A stretch of DNA of 64,000 nucleotides, taken from positions 2,935,001 to 2,999,000 of the forward strand of contig WARS01000110.1 of the NCBI GenBank assembly GCA_008933995.1. Reading direction: 5' to 3'. The position numbers were made by a program, and so were the translations under genes. Below, one piece after another: positions 32,660-45,819 of this stretch. The stretch comes from Datnioides undecimradiatus. Its lineage: Eukaryota > Chordata > Actinopteri > Lobotiformes > Datnioididae. Each line of letters opens with the position of its first letter. The first letter of the stretch is position 1. Below the pieces are notes generated by a model. It saw nothing but the letters and a program-made list of their open reading frames with translations, had not been told where the DNA came from and made no database searches.

Positions 32660-34050
32660 GCATTTTAAGATTTTTTTTAAAAAAAACTGGCTGATGTCTC
32701 TTGAGTTCTCCTCTTTGGGGATCCAAACTCCCTCACCACACCTCCACTGGTCAGCAACTTTTCCCCTTCTCCAAATCACCTTTAAGACCCTCCACAGGTG
32801 CCTTAGAAGCTCCGGGCAGCGCTTGTAGACCAGATAAGGAATACCACTGGGGCCCGACACCGATGCCGAGCGGGTCGCTTTGACTACCTCCTCGACCTCC
32901 TTCAGGCTTGGCTCCTTCAGGTTGAACTCTGTTGTTGGAGGGCCAGGGCTGATGAGAGCTTTGTTGGGCTCCAGTTCTTGGTCTCTCAGAGGATCGCTTA
33001 CAGTGTCCTGGAGGAAGCGATTCACTTGCTCTATTGAGCACTCAAGCCGGCTACTGCGCTTGTCCCCAAGCAGTTGTTTTGTGAAGCCAAAGGGATTGGC
33101 AATGAATGCTGCTCGCTTCCTTGCTCTCTCTCTTCCCCGTCTCCGGTGCCACTCTGCTCTGCGAAGAGTCATAAGCTTCTTTCGCAGGATGTTTTGCAGT
33201 TCCGCTAAGGGTTGCTTCTCCTCATCGGTGGCAGTCTTGTACTGTTTCTTGAGAGTGCGAAGCTCCTGGCGCAGATGATGTATCCTGGTGGCCCTGCGGC
33301 TCATTGTGTAGGAGGTGGGTTTTGATTTCCTTTTGTCTACCTGCCCAAATCTTTCTGAGGCATAGCTGAAGATGATGGTGGTCATCGTTCAGAGTCGGCT
33401 GTCAGCATCTCCTTTGGCTGTGGCTTGGATGATGTTGGACACATCCTCATCAAACTGCAGCCAGTCGCTCCGCTTGCTGGCTGGGGGTCACTTAATCCGC
33501 TGCTGTGGAATTACTCTGCTGGGGTTGGGGGGCTGAGGTACATGGAGGGACTGGGCTCTGTGGGTTGCCTCCTGGCCGGGCGCCTCCTGCGTCTCACCAG
33601 GTACAAGACCTGTGCGTTGTACCTCATTCTCTTGCTCCAAGCATTTCATTCTGGTCTGATTAATTTTCAGGCCACGATGGTTCTTGCACAGCTTTCCGCA
33701 AATGCATGTTACGTTCGTCGTCTGTCCGTTCGCGTGAGTCATCACCATTTGGTCCATCCAATTGGAGATCTCATCCCCCCCCCCTCTCGGGATCTCCTGG
33801 GGGTATCTCTCAGTAGGGCTTTCTGTAGCTTGTTCGGGTTCTCTCTAACGAAAGATACAGGTTGGGCTGCTAACCCAAACTGTCCCGGATGCCGTCTTTC
33901 CATGCTGTCAACTGTCTCTCCAGTCGTCGACCAAGCTGTTCTTGGTTGTCACCTAGTCTATTCCTAGGACTCACTGGCTGCGCCATACACTAACTATTCA
34001 AGAAACACCTCATGGGTGCATTGGGGCGCATCCTCAGTGATGTATCTGTA
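32660..34050 (-). pseudogene. R2/NeSL-type LINE, 5' half (zinc finger and start of RT)
   Basis: Minus strand. Around 33680-33750 a zinc-finger block reads 'CICGKLCKNHRGLKINQTRM' with a further Cys, the style of the N-terminal fingers in R2/NeSL-clade elements. One stop (TGA, about 33484-33486) replaces what is probably Trp. A 250-codon open stretch (32633-33385) follows, with a very basic region ('RRAEWHRRRGRERARKRAAF') and the opening of reverse transcriptase: 'EEVVKATRSASVSGPSGIPY', 'LLRHLWRVLKVIWRRGKVAD' and 'GVWIPKEENSRDISQF'. It stops there, before the catalytic YxDD, next to the DD37E-type element. Upstream coding traces extend to about 34040. LINEs are usually 5'-truncated; this one has lost its 3' part instead. 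Clade assignment is by motif style only. Confidence 0.65.
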
Positions 34051-34054
34051 TCTA

Positions 34055-34071
34055 TGTATATGTGTGTGTGT

Positions 34072-34107
<36 letters not shown>

Positions 34108-34110
34108 ACA
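34055..34110. repeat. (TG)n microsatellite
   Basis: TG units with one interruption, ending in CACACA directly at the left end of the next Tc1 element. Confidence 0.95.
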
Positions 34111-35716
34111 CACAGTTAGATCCATATGTATTTCTACACTGAGCCAAGTTCTGTTATTGTAGCTGTTTGCCAAAACATATTCAAGATACAGTTATATAAT
34201 CAATATTGGCTTAAAGTGCAGACTCTCAGCTGTAATGTGAGGGTATTCACATCCAAATTGGAGGAAGGGTTTAGGAATTACAGCTCTTTAATATGTAGCC
34301 ACCTCTTTTTTTAAGGCATCAAAGGTAATGGACAATTGACTCAAAAGCTATTTCAGGGGCTGCATGGGCTATTAAATCATTATCAATTAAGCAGGTAAAA
34401 GGTCTTGAGTTGATTCCAGGTGTGGCATTTGCATTTGGAAGCTGTTGCTGTGAACCCACAACATGCAGTCAAAGGAGCGCCCAGTGCAAGTGAAACAGGC
34501 CATCCTTAGGCTGAGAAAAATGAGAAATCCATCAGAGAGATAGTGGAAATGTTAGGAGTGGCCAAATCAACAGTTTGGTACATCCTGAGAAAAAAGGAGC
34601 ACACCATGGAGCTCAGGAAAAGGCCTGGATGTCCATAGAAGACAACAGTGGTGGATGATCACAGGATCCTTTCCATAGTGAAGAAAAACCCCTTCACAAC
34701 ATCCACCCAAGTAAAGAACAGTCTCCAGGAAGTAGGTGTATCAGTATCTAAGTCTACCATAAATAGAAGACTTCATGAGCGCAAATACAGAGGGTTCAGC
34801 ACAAGGTGAAAACCATTAATCAGCCTCAAAAATAGAAAGGCCAGATTAGACTTTGCTAAAAAACATCAAAAGAAGCCAGCCCAGTTTTGGAATAGCATTC
34901 TTTGGACAGATAAAACTAAGATCAGCCTGTACCAGAATGATGGGAAGAAGAAAGTATGGAGAAGGCTTGGAATGGCTCATGATCCAAAGCACACCACATC
35001 TTCTGTAAAATATGGTGGAGGCTGTGATGAGATGGGCATGCATGGCTTCCATTCCATCACTAGTGTTTATTGATGATACAGCCAGATGAATTCTGACGTG
35101 TATAGGGATATACATTCTGCTCAGATTCAGCAAAATGCAATAAAGTTGATTGGACAGAGCTTCACAGTACAGATGGACAATGACCCAAAATATACTGCAA
35201 AAGCAACCCAGGAGTTTTTTTAAGGCAAAGAAGTGGAATATTCTCCAATGGCTGAGTCAATCACCAGATCTCAATCCAGTCTAGCATGCATTTCACTTGC
35301 TTAAGACAAAACATAAAGCAGAAAGTCCCACAAACAATCAACAACTGAAGACAGCTCCAGTAAAGGCCTGGCAAAGCATCACAAAGTAGGAAACCAAGCA
35401 TTTGGTGATGTCCATGGGTTCCAGACTTAAGGCAGTCATTGCCTGCAAAGGATTCTCAAGAAAGTATTAAAAATGAACATTTTATTTATGGTAATGTTAA
35501 TTTGTCCAATTACTTTTGAGCCCCTGAAATGAGGAGACTCAGTATAAAAATGGTTGCAATTCATAGGATATTTTTGTTCAACCTCTTGAATTAAACCTGA
35601 AAGTCTGCACTACAATTGCATCTTAGTTGTTTCATTTCAAATCCAATGTGGTGGCTTACAGAGCCCAAATCATGAAGAGTGTGTCACTTTCCAAATATTT
35701 CTGGTCCTAACTGTGT
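34111..35716 (+). mobile_element. Tc1-like element, full length
   Basis: Left end 'cacagttagatccatatg', right end 'atttctggtcctaactgtg'. The inner parts of the two repeats also match ('gcagactctcagctgtaatg' left, 'gaaagtctgcac' right). About 1.6 kb long with a plus-strand transposase relic. It is the parent type of the deleted copy at 9320-9945. The copy belongs to a family whose 3' end carries 'catttcaaatccaatgtggt'. Confidence 0.85.
34464..35420 (+). pseudogene. Tc1-like transposase relic with Glu-to-stop at the third catalytic position
   Basis: It starts at ATG 34464 ('MQSKERPVQVKQAILRL'), goes out of frame within 20 codons, and recovers in pieces. These are a helix-turn-helix block near 34560 ('TVWYILRKKEH'), 'FWNSILWTDKTKISLYQNDG' (first acid, about 34890-34950), and 'HDPKHTTSSVKYGGG' near 34980. 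'DNDPKYTAKATQEFF' gives the second acid near 35180, and 'SPDLNPV' is followed by TAG at 35282-35284 exactly where the catalytic Glu codon should be. Frameshifts and stops make it inactive. Confidence 0.8.
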
Positions 35717-38122
35717 ATACATACATACACACACTTATTTTGAATGCCTTACCTCTTCCCGTCATTCTCCGGCCCACTCTGTTAAGCAGGAAACTCCTCA
35801 CATCAAGACTCATCACAGTGTCACTTCCCCCTGGGAACATTATTAGGCTTATTAGGTAAACGGGAACTTAAACAATACTTCTTGCAGTATTCAGCATCAC
35901 CATCTGTGCTCATTCTGGAGATACAGTGTCTGGCAAGAATGTCTGTTTTGTTGTTGAATATATGTGTGTATACAAGTAATCCAGGTTGTTATTGTCTATT
36001 TATGTATAGCCACAAACTTCTATAAACTAATGTGGTATGGATATATGATTGTGGCTATAGCTACACTTAACACTCAGTGGTGCTGGCATAAGGTCCAATA
36101 TTGGCAAAGAAGGCGACTTTACACAACATCTCTTATATTTCCTATCTAATTGTCTGTTTGTGTGTTAGAGAGACAGCCAGGCGGCATCAGGGCCCTTTTA
36201 CAGAGATCTAAGCAGCAGTTGATGATCTGTCACAGTTTCAGAATAATAACATTTTAAAAAATATAACACGGACTCTCAGACTCCACATCTAGTCCAGTGA
36301 TCCAAGCTTCTTGACACTGTGATGGTTTTTTTTTTTGGATGAACTGGATTTAAAAGGTATTTCTTCTATAATGGATACATACAGTGTTACCTGTATGTCT
36401 GCATGTGACTTTGACCTCTACAGCTTCTTTCCATGCCAAAATGCATTCATTAAAAAAATGAAACAGTCTTTTCCTCAAAACATCTTAAAAAGAATATTAA
36501 AGTAAAGCTATATTGTCACAGTCCTGGATACTATTTCACTGGCAAATGGAAATTTGGAAACGCAAAAAAAAAGGAAAAAGAACAGGGTGTACACTTTTGA
36601 ACGAAGACATGATACATCGATATAAGGTATTGAGTTGTTGTTTTTAATGAGAAAGCCAGAGCCACACTAAATGCATTAAATGCATATACTTTGTTCCTTA
36701 CTGGATATTGTGATGCTATAAAGAATGTAGGGTTTTATGAAGGATATCCAATAGTCAAAAACTAGTGAATTCACACTAGCACTTGCCTTTCTCCCCTTTA
36801 GCATTTGTTTGTCACCTAGGTACTTTAATGTAACCTTTTTGAGCTTAACAGAGACAGAGGAAGAGTTAGGTATATATGCAAAGTCTGGCAGCCACACACA
36901 GGTAATTCTGACACGAGACAACAAATTCAGTCAAGAAGTAGGCAAAAAAACAAGTTTTTGATTACTTCAAATCAGCATTTATCCATTCACACACTGATGG
37001 TAGATGGCATCAAAAAACAAATTAAAGCTCATACCCATACACAGAGCAAGCAACTGTGGTCAGACATGTTGCTTTTGTGTTTGCCTAGCAATGCCAATGT
37101 TACTGTGATGAGTCTCGCAAGAGTCTCGTGCTGACCTTCAAACTTATGAGAGTTTGAACCCGCTTTGCGGAAGTAGCAGCATAGCAGCTTCACTCAACCA
37201 ATTCATAACTTTAAAATCAGGCCATCGAGCTGTTAACAGTATATTTAGATAGATCCAGTGGTACGTGTATTGATATGTTGTATCTTTTACTATAAAACCA
37301 ATTTCTGATATATATTGGTTCATTTTTATACCCCTAGTAAACATTGCAGTGCAAGTAACTTGACAACAAAGGTTTTGAGAACGCATAGCATTTATGGCCT
37401 GTAGTACCATCTGCCAAATAGCAGCAGGCACAACCATTTGTTGCTAGGGTGACTGGGGTCTGTGGTGATGCCCTTCTTGCATCTCTGAGGTCTTCCATGA
37501 ATAGCACCTTCATTCTGGTGATGTGCAGTTTTCAAACTCCGCTGAAATGTTTTGCATTTGTGGGTGGTGTAACTGCCATACTGGGCGTTTATGCAGCAGG
37601 ACACTCTTAATTGTTTGTCTATAGCGGTGTTAAGCCTTCACAGCCTGCAAAGAAAATAAGGCTGTTGTATGTATGACGGAAACACACATACATATATGTT
37701 CCTCTACGTGCCCCCTCAGATGGGAAGTTGGATAGTGTGCATAGAATGCGTTTTTAGCACTGCTGTTCCTTTTGTAATTTGTGATGGTCCTTAGTCAAGG
37801 CCACATTTTCCTAATATTGAAACTATGATCATGTGACTCCACTTTGTCCTTGTATTGATTTTTAGCTCAGCTTTTTTTTTTCTTTGGTCAATGTATTTAA
37901 TTTGTAGCTGTCATTTACTCGGGGCTTCTGTTTCTGGAATGTTCATAAAGTAGTCCTCAGTACAGCACATTTGCTGTTGTAGCTTGGAGGACTGAATAAT
38001 TAAATCAATAGAGGTTGTTGCAGAGATATGGTTTTCCCCATATGACCACAGTGTTAGTGGATCAGTCCACGGACTTGCAGGAGTTTCACCACTTTGCACC
38101 TATTATATTGAAATAAAAAGAG
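35717..38122. other. Non-coding intron stretch, nothing recognised
   Basis: Short ORFs only. The minus-strand piece 37392-37604 ('YGSYTTHKCKTFQRSLKTAH') and its continuation to 37144 have a faint look of an old coding relic, but I cannot name a family. Confidence 0.4.
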
Positions 38123-38649
38123 CAGCGGTCCCCAACCTTTTTTGCGCCACGGACCGGTTTCATGTAAAATAATAATTTCACAGACCGGCATAGAAACAAA
38201 TAAAAACAAAGTGCGTAAAAATACAACTCACCATTACGCTGAATTAGTGGGAGCCCTGAGCTTGTTTCTCTTTAACAAGCCAATCCCATCTGGGGTTAAA
38301 GGGAGACAATGACACCCGAAGTGTGTTTCTTATGTCCAGTCTACTCCATAATTTTGTTTTGGTCGCTGTTACTGCAGTAAATCCCGCTTCACAAAGATAG
38401 GATGTTGGAAATGGAAGCAAGGTATTCCGTGCTTTTTTGGCAATCTCAAGACGTTTGTTTGGTACTTTGCGCTTTTTGCTAGCTTGTGGGCTTCATTTTT
38501 GCAGTACCGTATCACGTGACCGAGACGAGCGTCTTGACATGTGTCCAGAGGTACAGATGGATGTATCTGGTCATTTTTTTCAAAATAAAACATTTTTCAG
38601 TCTTTATGTGGGGCCCAGTGCCAAATGACCCAGTGGTTGGGGACCACTG
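38123..38649 (-). mobile_element. Non-autonomous hAT element with a transposase C-terminal remnant
   Basis: The ends are CAGCGGTCCCCAACC and GGTTGGGGACCACTG. Flanks are AAAAAGAG (38115-38122) and AAATAGAG (38650-38657), an 8-bp duplication with one mismatch. On the minus strand near 38260-38405 the sequence reads 'YLCEAGFTAVTATKTKLWSR', the style of the C-terminal dimerisation region of hAT (Charlie-like) transposases. At 527 bp it is a deletion derivative. Confidence 0.85.
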
Positions 38650-38657
38650 AAATAGAG

Positions 38658-39904
38658 GCAAGGCTATGCACTCTATCTGGAACTTTGGCTCTGTTAATAC
38701 CACATGAAACACTGGACAAATAAGTTGGCCACTGTTACTGTTGTTATTGAACTGTAAATGAACATAACAACCCTATAGCCAGACAATACTCTTGATATAC
38801 AACAATTCTGCAAAACCTCTGACAAGGCTCAGTGTGAATGTTTTTGAAATTTGTTTTCTCTACAATATCTGTGTATGGTAACTATGGAATGGTTAAGATC
38901 AGGGAAAGATAGTGATTAATAAAAAGGCGGACATTAATTACCAGTCTGAATTGTGATACAAACCCATAATTCAATGAAATATAAGGACATAATGCCTATG
39001 GATACTAAGATCGTTTCTTGCAGGGAAGATCTAGCAGTACTCCATTTGACATCCATCATAGAATGAAATAAAGACAGTTTTTGTTTTACATTGAACATAG
39101 TTGTTTTTAGATCTGACGTGAGTTTTGGTTTTTCAATCAAGTCATTACTGTTAAAGATACATCACCAGTTAAGAGGCTTCATATCTTTTATCAATGCTCC
39201 ACGCTGCTTCTTGAACTTCTTCTGGGCTGAAATCGGACTGGTTGGAGCCTGTCTGCAACACACAGTGTGACAGATATACAGTGACTGCAGACTAAATTAC
39301 TTGCCAGTAGTTACCGTCACTTCAGAGGCTCAACACACATCCATATACAAACGTACCATGTGTACTGGTAGTGTATAATTTCAGTGGCAGAGGTGTGGGT
39401 TGGAAAGCAATTAGGATTAAAGCTTTGCGAATAACCTACCCACCTTGTGCTTTTTTCTTTCGCTCTCACATGCACACAGCATTTTTAAGCTCTCTTAACC
39501 TCACTTCAACCAAAGGAGAAATAATCCTGTTCAGTTACAGAAATGTGTGTCTTACTGACTGTTCTTTCTCCAACACACACAAATACATACATTGTACTAT
39601 TGTGTTCCTGCCATCAGGCATGAACCCTTAGGTATGGGGTTGTGAATCAGTGTGCTTGAGACTGTTTTTGTTCTGGTCAGAACATATGGATATTTTGCAT
39701 GTGTATGTGTGTCCTAGTTTAAAGTTACATAATTGTAAAAACTAAATGACTTCCATTTTGTGTAAGAAAAACACAAGAGACTATATCTTTTGCACAAATG
39801 ATACATATCAGTGAGAAAAAACCTGTGCCATAAAATCAGTGTTACTTAAGATTATCCTGCAAAAATGTTGGCCTACAAGAGTGCAACAGGTGCAGTCAAA
39901 GTTG
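38658..39904. other. Non-coding intron stretch, nothing recognised
   Basis: No motif-bearing ORF or repeat end was found. Confidence 0.5.
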
Positions 39905-40383
39905 CACCACACAAAAGAACTGGAAGACTTGAGGAGATGGACCCAATTGCAGGCAGAAACACGGAGTAGAGATAGGCAAACACTTAATTGACCAAGGGTT
40001 TAGGCTTATGGATAGTCAAGGTAGGCAAGCATGGTTGAAACCCAGTGTTCAGTCTAGAGCAAGCAAGCAAATCCAAAAGGGGCAAGCAGAAACAAAGTCC
40101 AAGAAACAGGCAAAAATCCACAACCAAAAACCAAGACGTGATGTAAACATGAGGGAACACAAGGAAAAACACTAAGAACAACATAGAAGGCAGGCAATGA
40201 ATTCACACACCCCAGAGCAACACGGAACAACACATATAGACTGGGGAGTGCAGGCAAACAAGACATAAGTGAAAGCAATGAACTAATCAGACACCGAAAC
40301 AAGTACACAGAGACACAGTAGGGAAAACCTTTTCAAAATAAAACAGGAAATCAACAAAAACATAGAAACTCAAAACCATGACA
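39905..40383 (-). repeat. LTR-like repeat (copy B)
   Basis: Like the solo LTR at 49020, read on the minus strand it begins TGTCATGG, has a TATA-like 'ctatatgtg' near 40236 and ends near a 'gggtccatctcctc' phrase. It shares 'caaaataaaacaggaa' near 40333. The left edge is indistinct and no target duplication was found. Confidence 0.5.
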
Positions 40384-40654
40384 GATATTGTTGAACTAAA
40401 TCAGAATCACCTGATAAATACATTTGTCTGGTGAAAGATGTCTATTTTTAATTTTTAAATCAATATAAAAACATGCTATTGTATTTTATATGCATATACA
40501 TTCTTTAGTTTGTATTTGTAAATAAATTAAATGTGGCTTAAGAGTTCACTTTATGTAGCTCACTTTACAAATTTTAGGTAAATGCAGTAAGCATGGCTCC
40601 AATGAGGAGACCAACATTCTTCTTATGATGCATCCTAGCCAATTTTCATTGAGA

Positions 40655-41113
40655 AAATAAACTCGGGCCAAGACCCAAAAGCAGAAACCAGACCGCTGGG
40701 GAGCAGAAACAGAGTCCTTTTATTCTTAGCAGAACACAGGTAGTCAAGTCAAAGGGGTTCAGCAGAGATACAAAATTGGCAGGCAAAAAGGCAGGTCAAA
40801 AAACAGATGAGGATCAAAAACTGGACAGTAGAAAAAAAAAACACACAAGGAGAAATACTGGTTTACTTTTTGCTGTGGACAAAGACAACGAAGGCAGGGG
40901 AAGGACACCTTATATACACTAAGAGTGGGGGAGACAAAGAGACACGTGCAACACATTAGAGCTGAGTCAGGTAATCACACAGGAGGGAAACACAGGGGCT
41001 GTGTGGAGGATCTGAAACGAGACAAGAGGTGAGCAACAGAACAGGAAGCACAAACAAAAAAACATGAAACACTAGAGAAAAGAAAACACTTAACTTGGGG
41101 GACGTGACATGAC
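40655..41113 (-). repeat. LTR-like repeat (copy C)
   Basis: Similar layout on the minus strand: a TATA-like 'gtgtatataagg' near 40910-40920, AATAAA near 40718-40725, and a 'gggtcttggcccgag' end near 40663. It probably belongs to a related but distinct family from copies B and D. Confidence 0.45.
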
Positions 41114-43534
41114 ACTCTTCCTCTAGTGCCTGTATCTGTTTCTAAGAATGATAGACACCTTAGACTGATTCTGAAAGTGATCCTAGGTTACACGTAAGTC
41201 TGTACCAAATTTTTAAAATTGTCTTAAGTGACTTAGTACCTCAGTCCAAATGACCATGGTGTTACTGCTGCAGATATTGCTAGCATTTTTCATCAAATGA
41301 GACATGGTCTTTGCAATTGTTATAAAAATCTAAGAGAGAAATCTAAGATTTCTCAAATGATGTAATGGACTAGGTGTTTGGATACATAGTGTTTTCCTTT
41401 TTCTGGCAGACTCCAGGATAGTTCTTAATGTTGAAGCCTCCTAATTATTTGATTTATGGCAAAACAACAGTAGGTTTTTGCAGACGGGGATGGGGTGTCG
41501 GTTGGGGGGTTGAAAAAAAACAGACCCAAAATACTGCCCAACACTCAATGTTCTTATGAAGTTATTAACATAATGTATTCATAGCGTACTTCCTGGTATG
41601 AATACTGATTCTAGTCACTCAAATGCCTGTAACTTAAGGTAATCCAATGTATGGATCCATGAAGTCACAGATTTTTTTCCACAACACAATCCTGCAAATA
41701 CTACAGTAAAAACTGTCAAACATGATTTTCTGTCCACACAAGAGCCTCAGAGCTAAATTTGAAATTGGAACAAAACGAGTTTAGTTACAAACAAGGTTTC
41801 TTTTGTCATATATGTGACATGTTCTTGATGATTATTAGTAGTATTAACTGAACCACTTAACATTGGCACTGCAAAAACACTCACATTATGCACAGCAGTC
41901 AGTATGACTTTTACACTTTATTTGGTTTATGTTTTTGTTTAGTTTATGGACAGCTAATGCAAAGAAAACAAAAATAATACAATAAAAGACCCAACTACCT
42001 GCTATCAGTGTCGAGAACAGGAACAAACAAAAAGGCCTGACTTTTTTGTCTAAAAAGAGCTTACATAAATTAACTACTATATGCTTACCCTTTTATCAGG
42101 ATTTGACCAAATTATTCTGCATATTAAATCAGTCCAGTGAGTAGAATAGGATTTTCATATTCATGATCTTCTTTGCACCTTCATTGGTGTGTTTCCGGTG
42201 GGGTCAGACACATCTCTGACTTCAGTGTTTAAACATTTCTTTGCCTCTGTTTCAATTTCTGTGGATGGAAGCAGTTATCTCTGTATTGAATGCTCTCTTT
42301 GCTTTACTTTCCATCTCTACTAAGGTTAGCAGGAAAATACTGACAGGGAAATGCTGTGATGATGTTGAAATTTGAAAAGTTGAAAAGAAAAGATATTTCA
42401 CCTAGTCAGTACAGTTAGGTGGTGATGGACAGTAATCTTGAAACTCAGCTGAATCTCTCAAATTGTGAAAGAATGGGTGATCAGCTGGGCCAGTGTAAGG
42501 GCCTGCTTTAACATCTAAGTTTGAAGATGTTTTTATGCTTAAAACCACAACTGGTGCTTCTTTGCCTCAATATGAGGATCAAGTAATGTATGCATGCAGC
42601 AAAAACTTATTTCAGTAGCTTTGCATCAAATGTCCTGCTTAAAACTTACCATACCATGCACACCCAAAGACAGCCAAAAACACAATAAAAATAAAACCAA
42701 ACGTAGCTTGTTTTGTGTGGGTGGCAATATTTATGACAGAGGACAATAGTGCTGTTTGTTATTTATTATATGTAAATTTCATCACTAAACCACAGTCATG
42801 TACATGGAAACGTACAGCACGTCAGTGTTTACATAAAACAATACTGCAAATTGGAAGCATTTGCCTGCAACTTTAGAAGGTATGCAGACATTGGAGTACT
42901 GTATGTGTCTGCCGAGTGAATTACAAATGGCCTCCACTCCTTTGGTTTAGTGCAAATGCACTGACTTAATTAAGCTTAATTGGGTTTAGGAGAAGATTGA
43001 GACTGACTTCTTTTAGCTTTCCTCAGATACCCAGCAGCCCTTAGGCTAGTCAGAGCTAGAGTCAGGGTTGTAGAAGGCTAAATGTCTCACTTCAGTATGT
43101 TATCATAGTCATCTTATTTATTACAGAGGTTCTATATTGGATGTACAGTACTTCTGTGTACAGATAGCAGTGTCATTTTGAAGGCCGCTGTTCTGCGTAA
43201 GAACTCACTAAGATGGATCTTGAGCTGGTCATCTCAGTGCTAAGTTTGTTCCTATGCATGAACCAAGGACATGTTGAAATGATTACCAAAATGCATCAAT
43301 TGTAAGGCCACAGCATACTCATTTTACAGTGTCTGAGGAATTCATTTGCAAAAGCACTGCTGTAGAAGAATCTTTGAATGTGATTTTCTTATTTCCCATT
43401 TAAATTATTTACCATTACTACTTACCTTTACAATTACCAGTTTGCACAAAGTAAAACTCAACCCCAAGTTGAAAAATAGTATGCGTCAACACTTCACGCA
43501 GCCCAAAAATGGCATGTGGTTGAAAAAACAACAC

Positions 43535-43570
<36 letters not shown>

Positions 43571-44419
43571 AAAAAAAAATCAGACTAAAACACCAAAAAT
43601 TGGCAGGATGAGATTTCAGGGCTCTGAGCATAGACGCCTTCAGTGTCAGAAGTTACTATCAGATGTGAAGTACCGTATCAAACTGTGTAAGATTAGGGGT
43701 ATGATGAAATCTTATTTGTTAAAATCATGTTACAGCATATTTGTTTCTTCTAAGATCATAAAAACTGATATTTCTTCCTGTCTTGGGGGTCAGTCACATC
43801 AGAAGACATGCTCCTGTAGTACCAGAGGTTTTGAAGAACACCAATAGAACATAGAACATTGAGTACTGAATAAGATAAGCAGTTTATTGACATTAGCTAA
43901 AATGCTGTGATACAGTGTATTTAATACTCACATATTCAATATGTAGTAAATTGTATCTGATTCAGGGTTACCTTTTAATTTTTAATTTTATTCATAGAAC
44001 ATATAACAAACTTATTAAATACAATGTCATACATTACAGACCCTGCATACCCTCACAGGTATTTTACATTGCTGATCAGATTTATTCAAGTTGGATTTGT
44101 GGTATTCTTTGCTGGAATTTAAAAGTTGTCCCCATGTACTTGCAAGGAATAATGTTTTATAGTTTTAATTCTGTGTCACGTGATTTGTTTCTGCACATAA
44201 ATATCTTGTGTGCATCTTCTAGGACCTTCATGGCTATACAATTTAACTTTGAAAGGGGCTATTTTTGTAAGTGAGTAATTTTTTCATACTTCATTAAAAG
44301 TAAAGGTCCTAGTCCTCAAGTATTATTAGCGCCATAGCATTTTAGAATTTACTGTGTGGTAGAAACTATGTGTATTGCTTTAAGAATCACTCTTAAGTCT
44401 CCAAGTGCATTTTTTTTAG
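41114..44419. other. Non-coding intron stretch with a (CA)n(A)n repeat
   Basis: No gene was recognised. A (CA)n run followed by an A-run lies at 43525-43580. ORFs at 43346-44274 (79-119 codons) are AT-driven and lack motifs. Confidence 0.5.
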
Positions 44420-45110
44420 TACAGTCACAGCCAAAACACTAAACAAATCCTAAAAAACAACTAAAAACTTAACATTGATTGGTTCCATAAAAATACATAA
44501 AAAATTTAGACTGTTGAATCATTGTGGTACCACTGATCTACTAATGAAGGTCATTCTTTTTATTAAAGACACTATTTTTGTTTCGTGCTTTGTATCTATA
44601 TGAAGCCAACACATTTGAAAGTTCTTCAGAGACAAAAATGGATAAAACAAGGAACCTATTGCAGGAAACACACCTAAAGATACACATTCTCAGGCATGAA
44701 GGGTACAGCTGAGGCCAGATAGCCAGAAAGTGCAGATGCAGTCCTTCAGCAGTTGGATACACTCTGCAGAAATACAAACAAACCAACAGCTTGGAAGACA
44801 AACCAAGATCTGGGTGTCCAAGGGTTTCTTCAGCAAGAAATGACCACATCTTGATCCGCATGTGCAGGGAAAACCATCGAATGACATCTCGTGAGCTTCA
44901 GCAGCAGTGGTCAAACCAATCTGGTGTCCAGTGTTCCACCCGCACTATATGTGGCCAACTCCTAGATCATTGCTTAAGGTCCTGCAAGGCTGTCAAGAAG
45001 CCCCTGATCAATGAGAGACAGAGGTTAGCCCGGCGTTGTTGGGCTCAAGCACACATGAACTGGACAGCCATGAAATGGAAGAAGATTCTGTGGTTGGATG
45101 AGATGATGAG
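44420..45110 (+). mobile_element. Tc1-like element, 5' half only
   Basis: It starts TA then CAGTCACAGCCAAAACAC, a common fish Tc1 end. The interior contains the N-terminal half of a transposase in one open frame (44791-45114): 'KPRSGCPRVSSARNDHILIR', 'MTSRELQQQWSNQSGVQCST' and 'LINERQRLARRCWAQAHMNW'. It ends at the first catalytic acid ('KKILWLDE'). The catalytic domain and right terminal repeat are missing. The DNA-binding half is well preserved, with a paired-type helix-turn-helix and a 'KPRSGCP' hook. Confidence 0.8.
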
Positions 45111-45819
45111 CTGATTAGATGGTATTGGCTATGTCAAATCTTCTGCTCTTCACTGTGTCTTATGTCTAGCCCTCCTATAACATTTGCAGTTAATACCACA
45201 CTCTTAATGGGAAAGCAGGCTTGTAAGCAGGAACTGCAATGTTGTATTATGGTGCATAGCTTCTAATTGTGGTTTAGCCGTGGGCCAGATGGAGGCAGAG
45301 ATGAATGAACAGTGAGGCAGGGAGAGCACAGCATAGGGCAACTCTGAATTAATTACAGCTAACCTTGAACACTGAATTGTCTCACAGGACAAAAGCAATG
45401 ACTAAGTCCATGCTCTAAGTCCAGATAACATGTACTGCAGTTTCTCTGTGTGAATGCAAATACTGTATCTCAGAACAAGTACAGGGACAGAGAGAGAGAG
45501 GAAGGGAAAGAAGGGAGACTTTCTCTGTGTACACAGATTTGAGCCATTTCCCCTTTCTCTCCTGTCTTTCCAGAACCTCTATCTGGGTTTCAGTCACTTT
45601 AACATAGTATCAACTCTAATGTGAAAAGGCAAGACATTAATGTTTACCTCAATAACATAAATAAGTAAGATGTGATGAAGTCAGTAAGCTTATCAATTTT
45701 GTAAAATAAAACCCTTTAAATAGTACACTTCTCAAAATGTCTATGTATTTGTACAATACAAGAGTTATTGGGCCTTCAAAAACAACTTATTCACAAATTA
45801 AGACACATACACAGTATTC
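45111..45819. other. Non-coding intron stretch, nothing recognised
   Basis: Short AG-rich phrase at 45488-45520; no gene or element ends. Confidence 0.5.

Noticed and set aside
33425-33967. 180-codon plus-strand ORF
   Set aside because: It is the opposite strand of the R2/NeSL-type LINE coding region, which explains the open frame.
37144-37604. Minus-strand segment with a faint coding look
   Set aside because: Could not be tied to any family and frames are short, so it is mentioned only in the intron entry.
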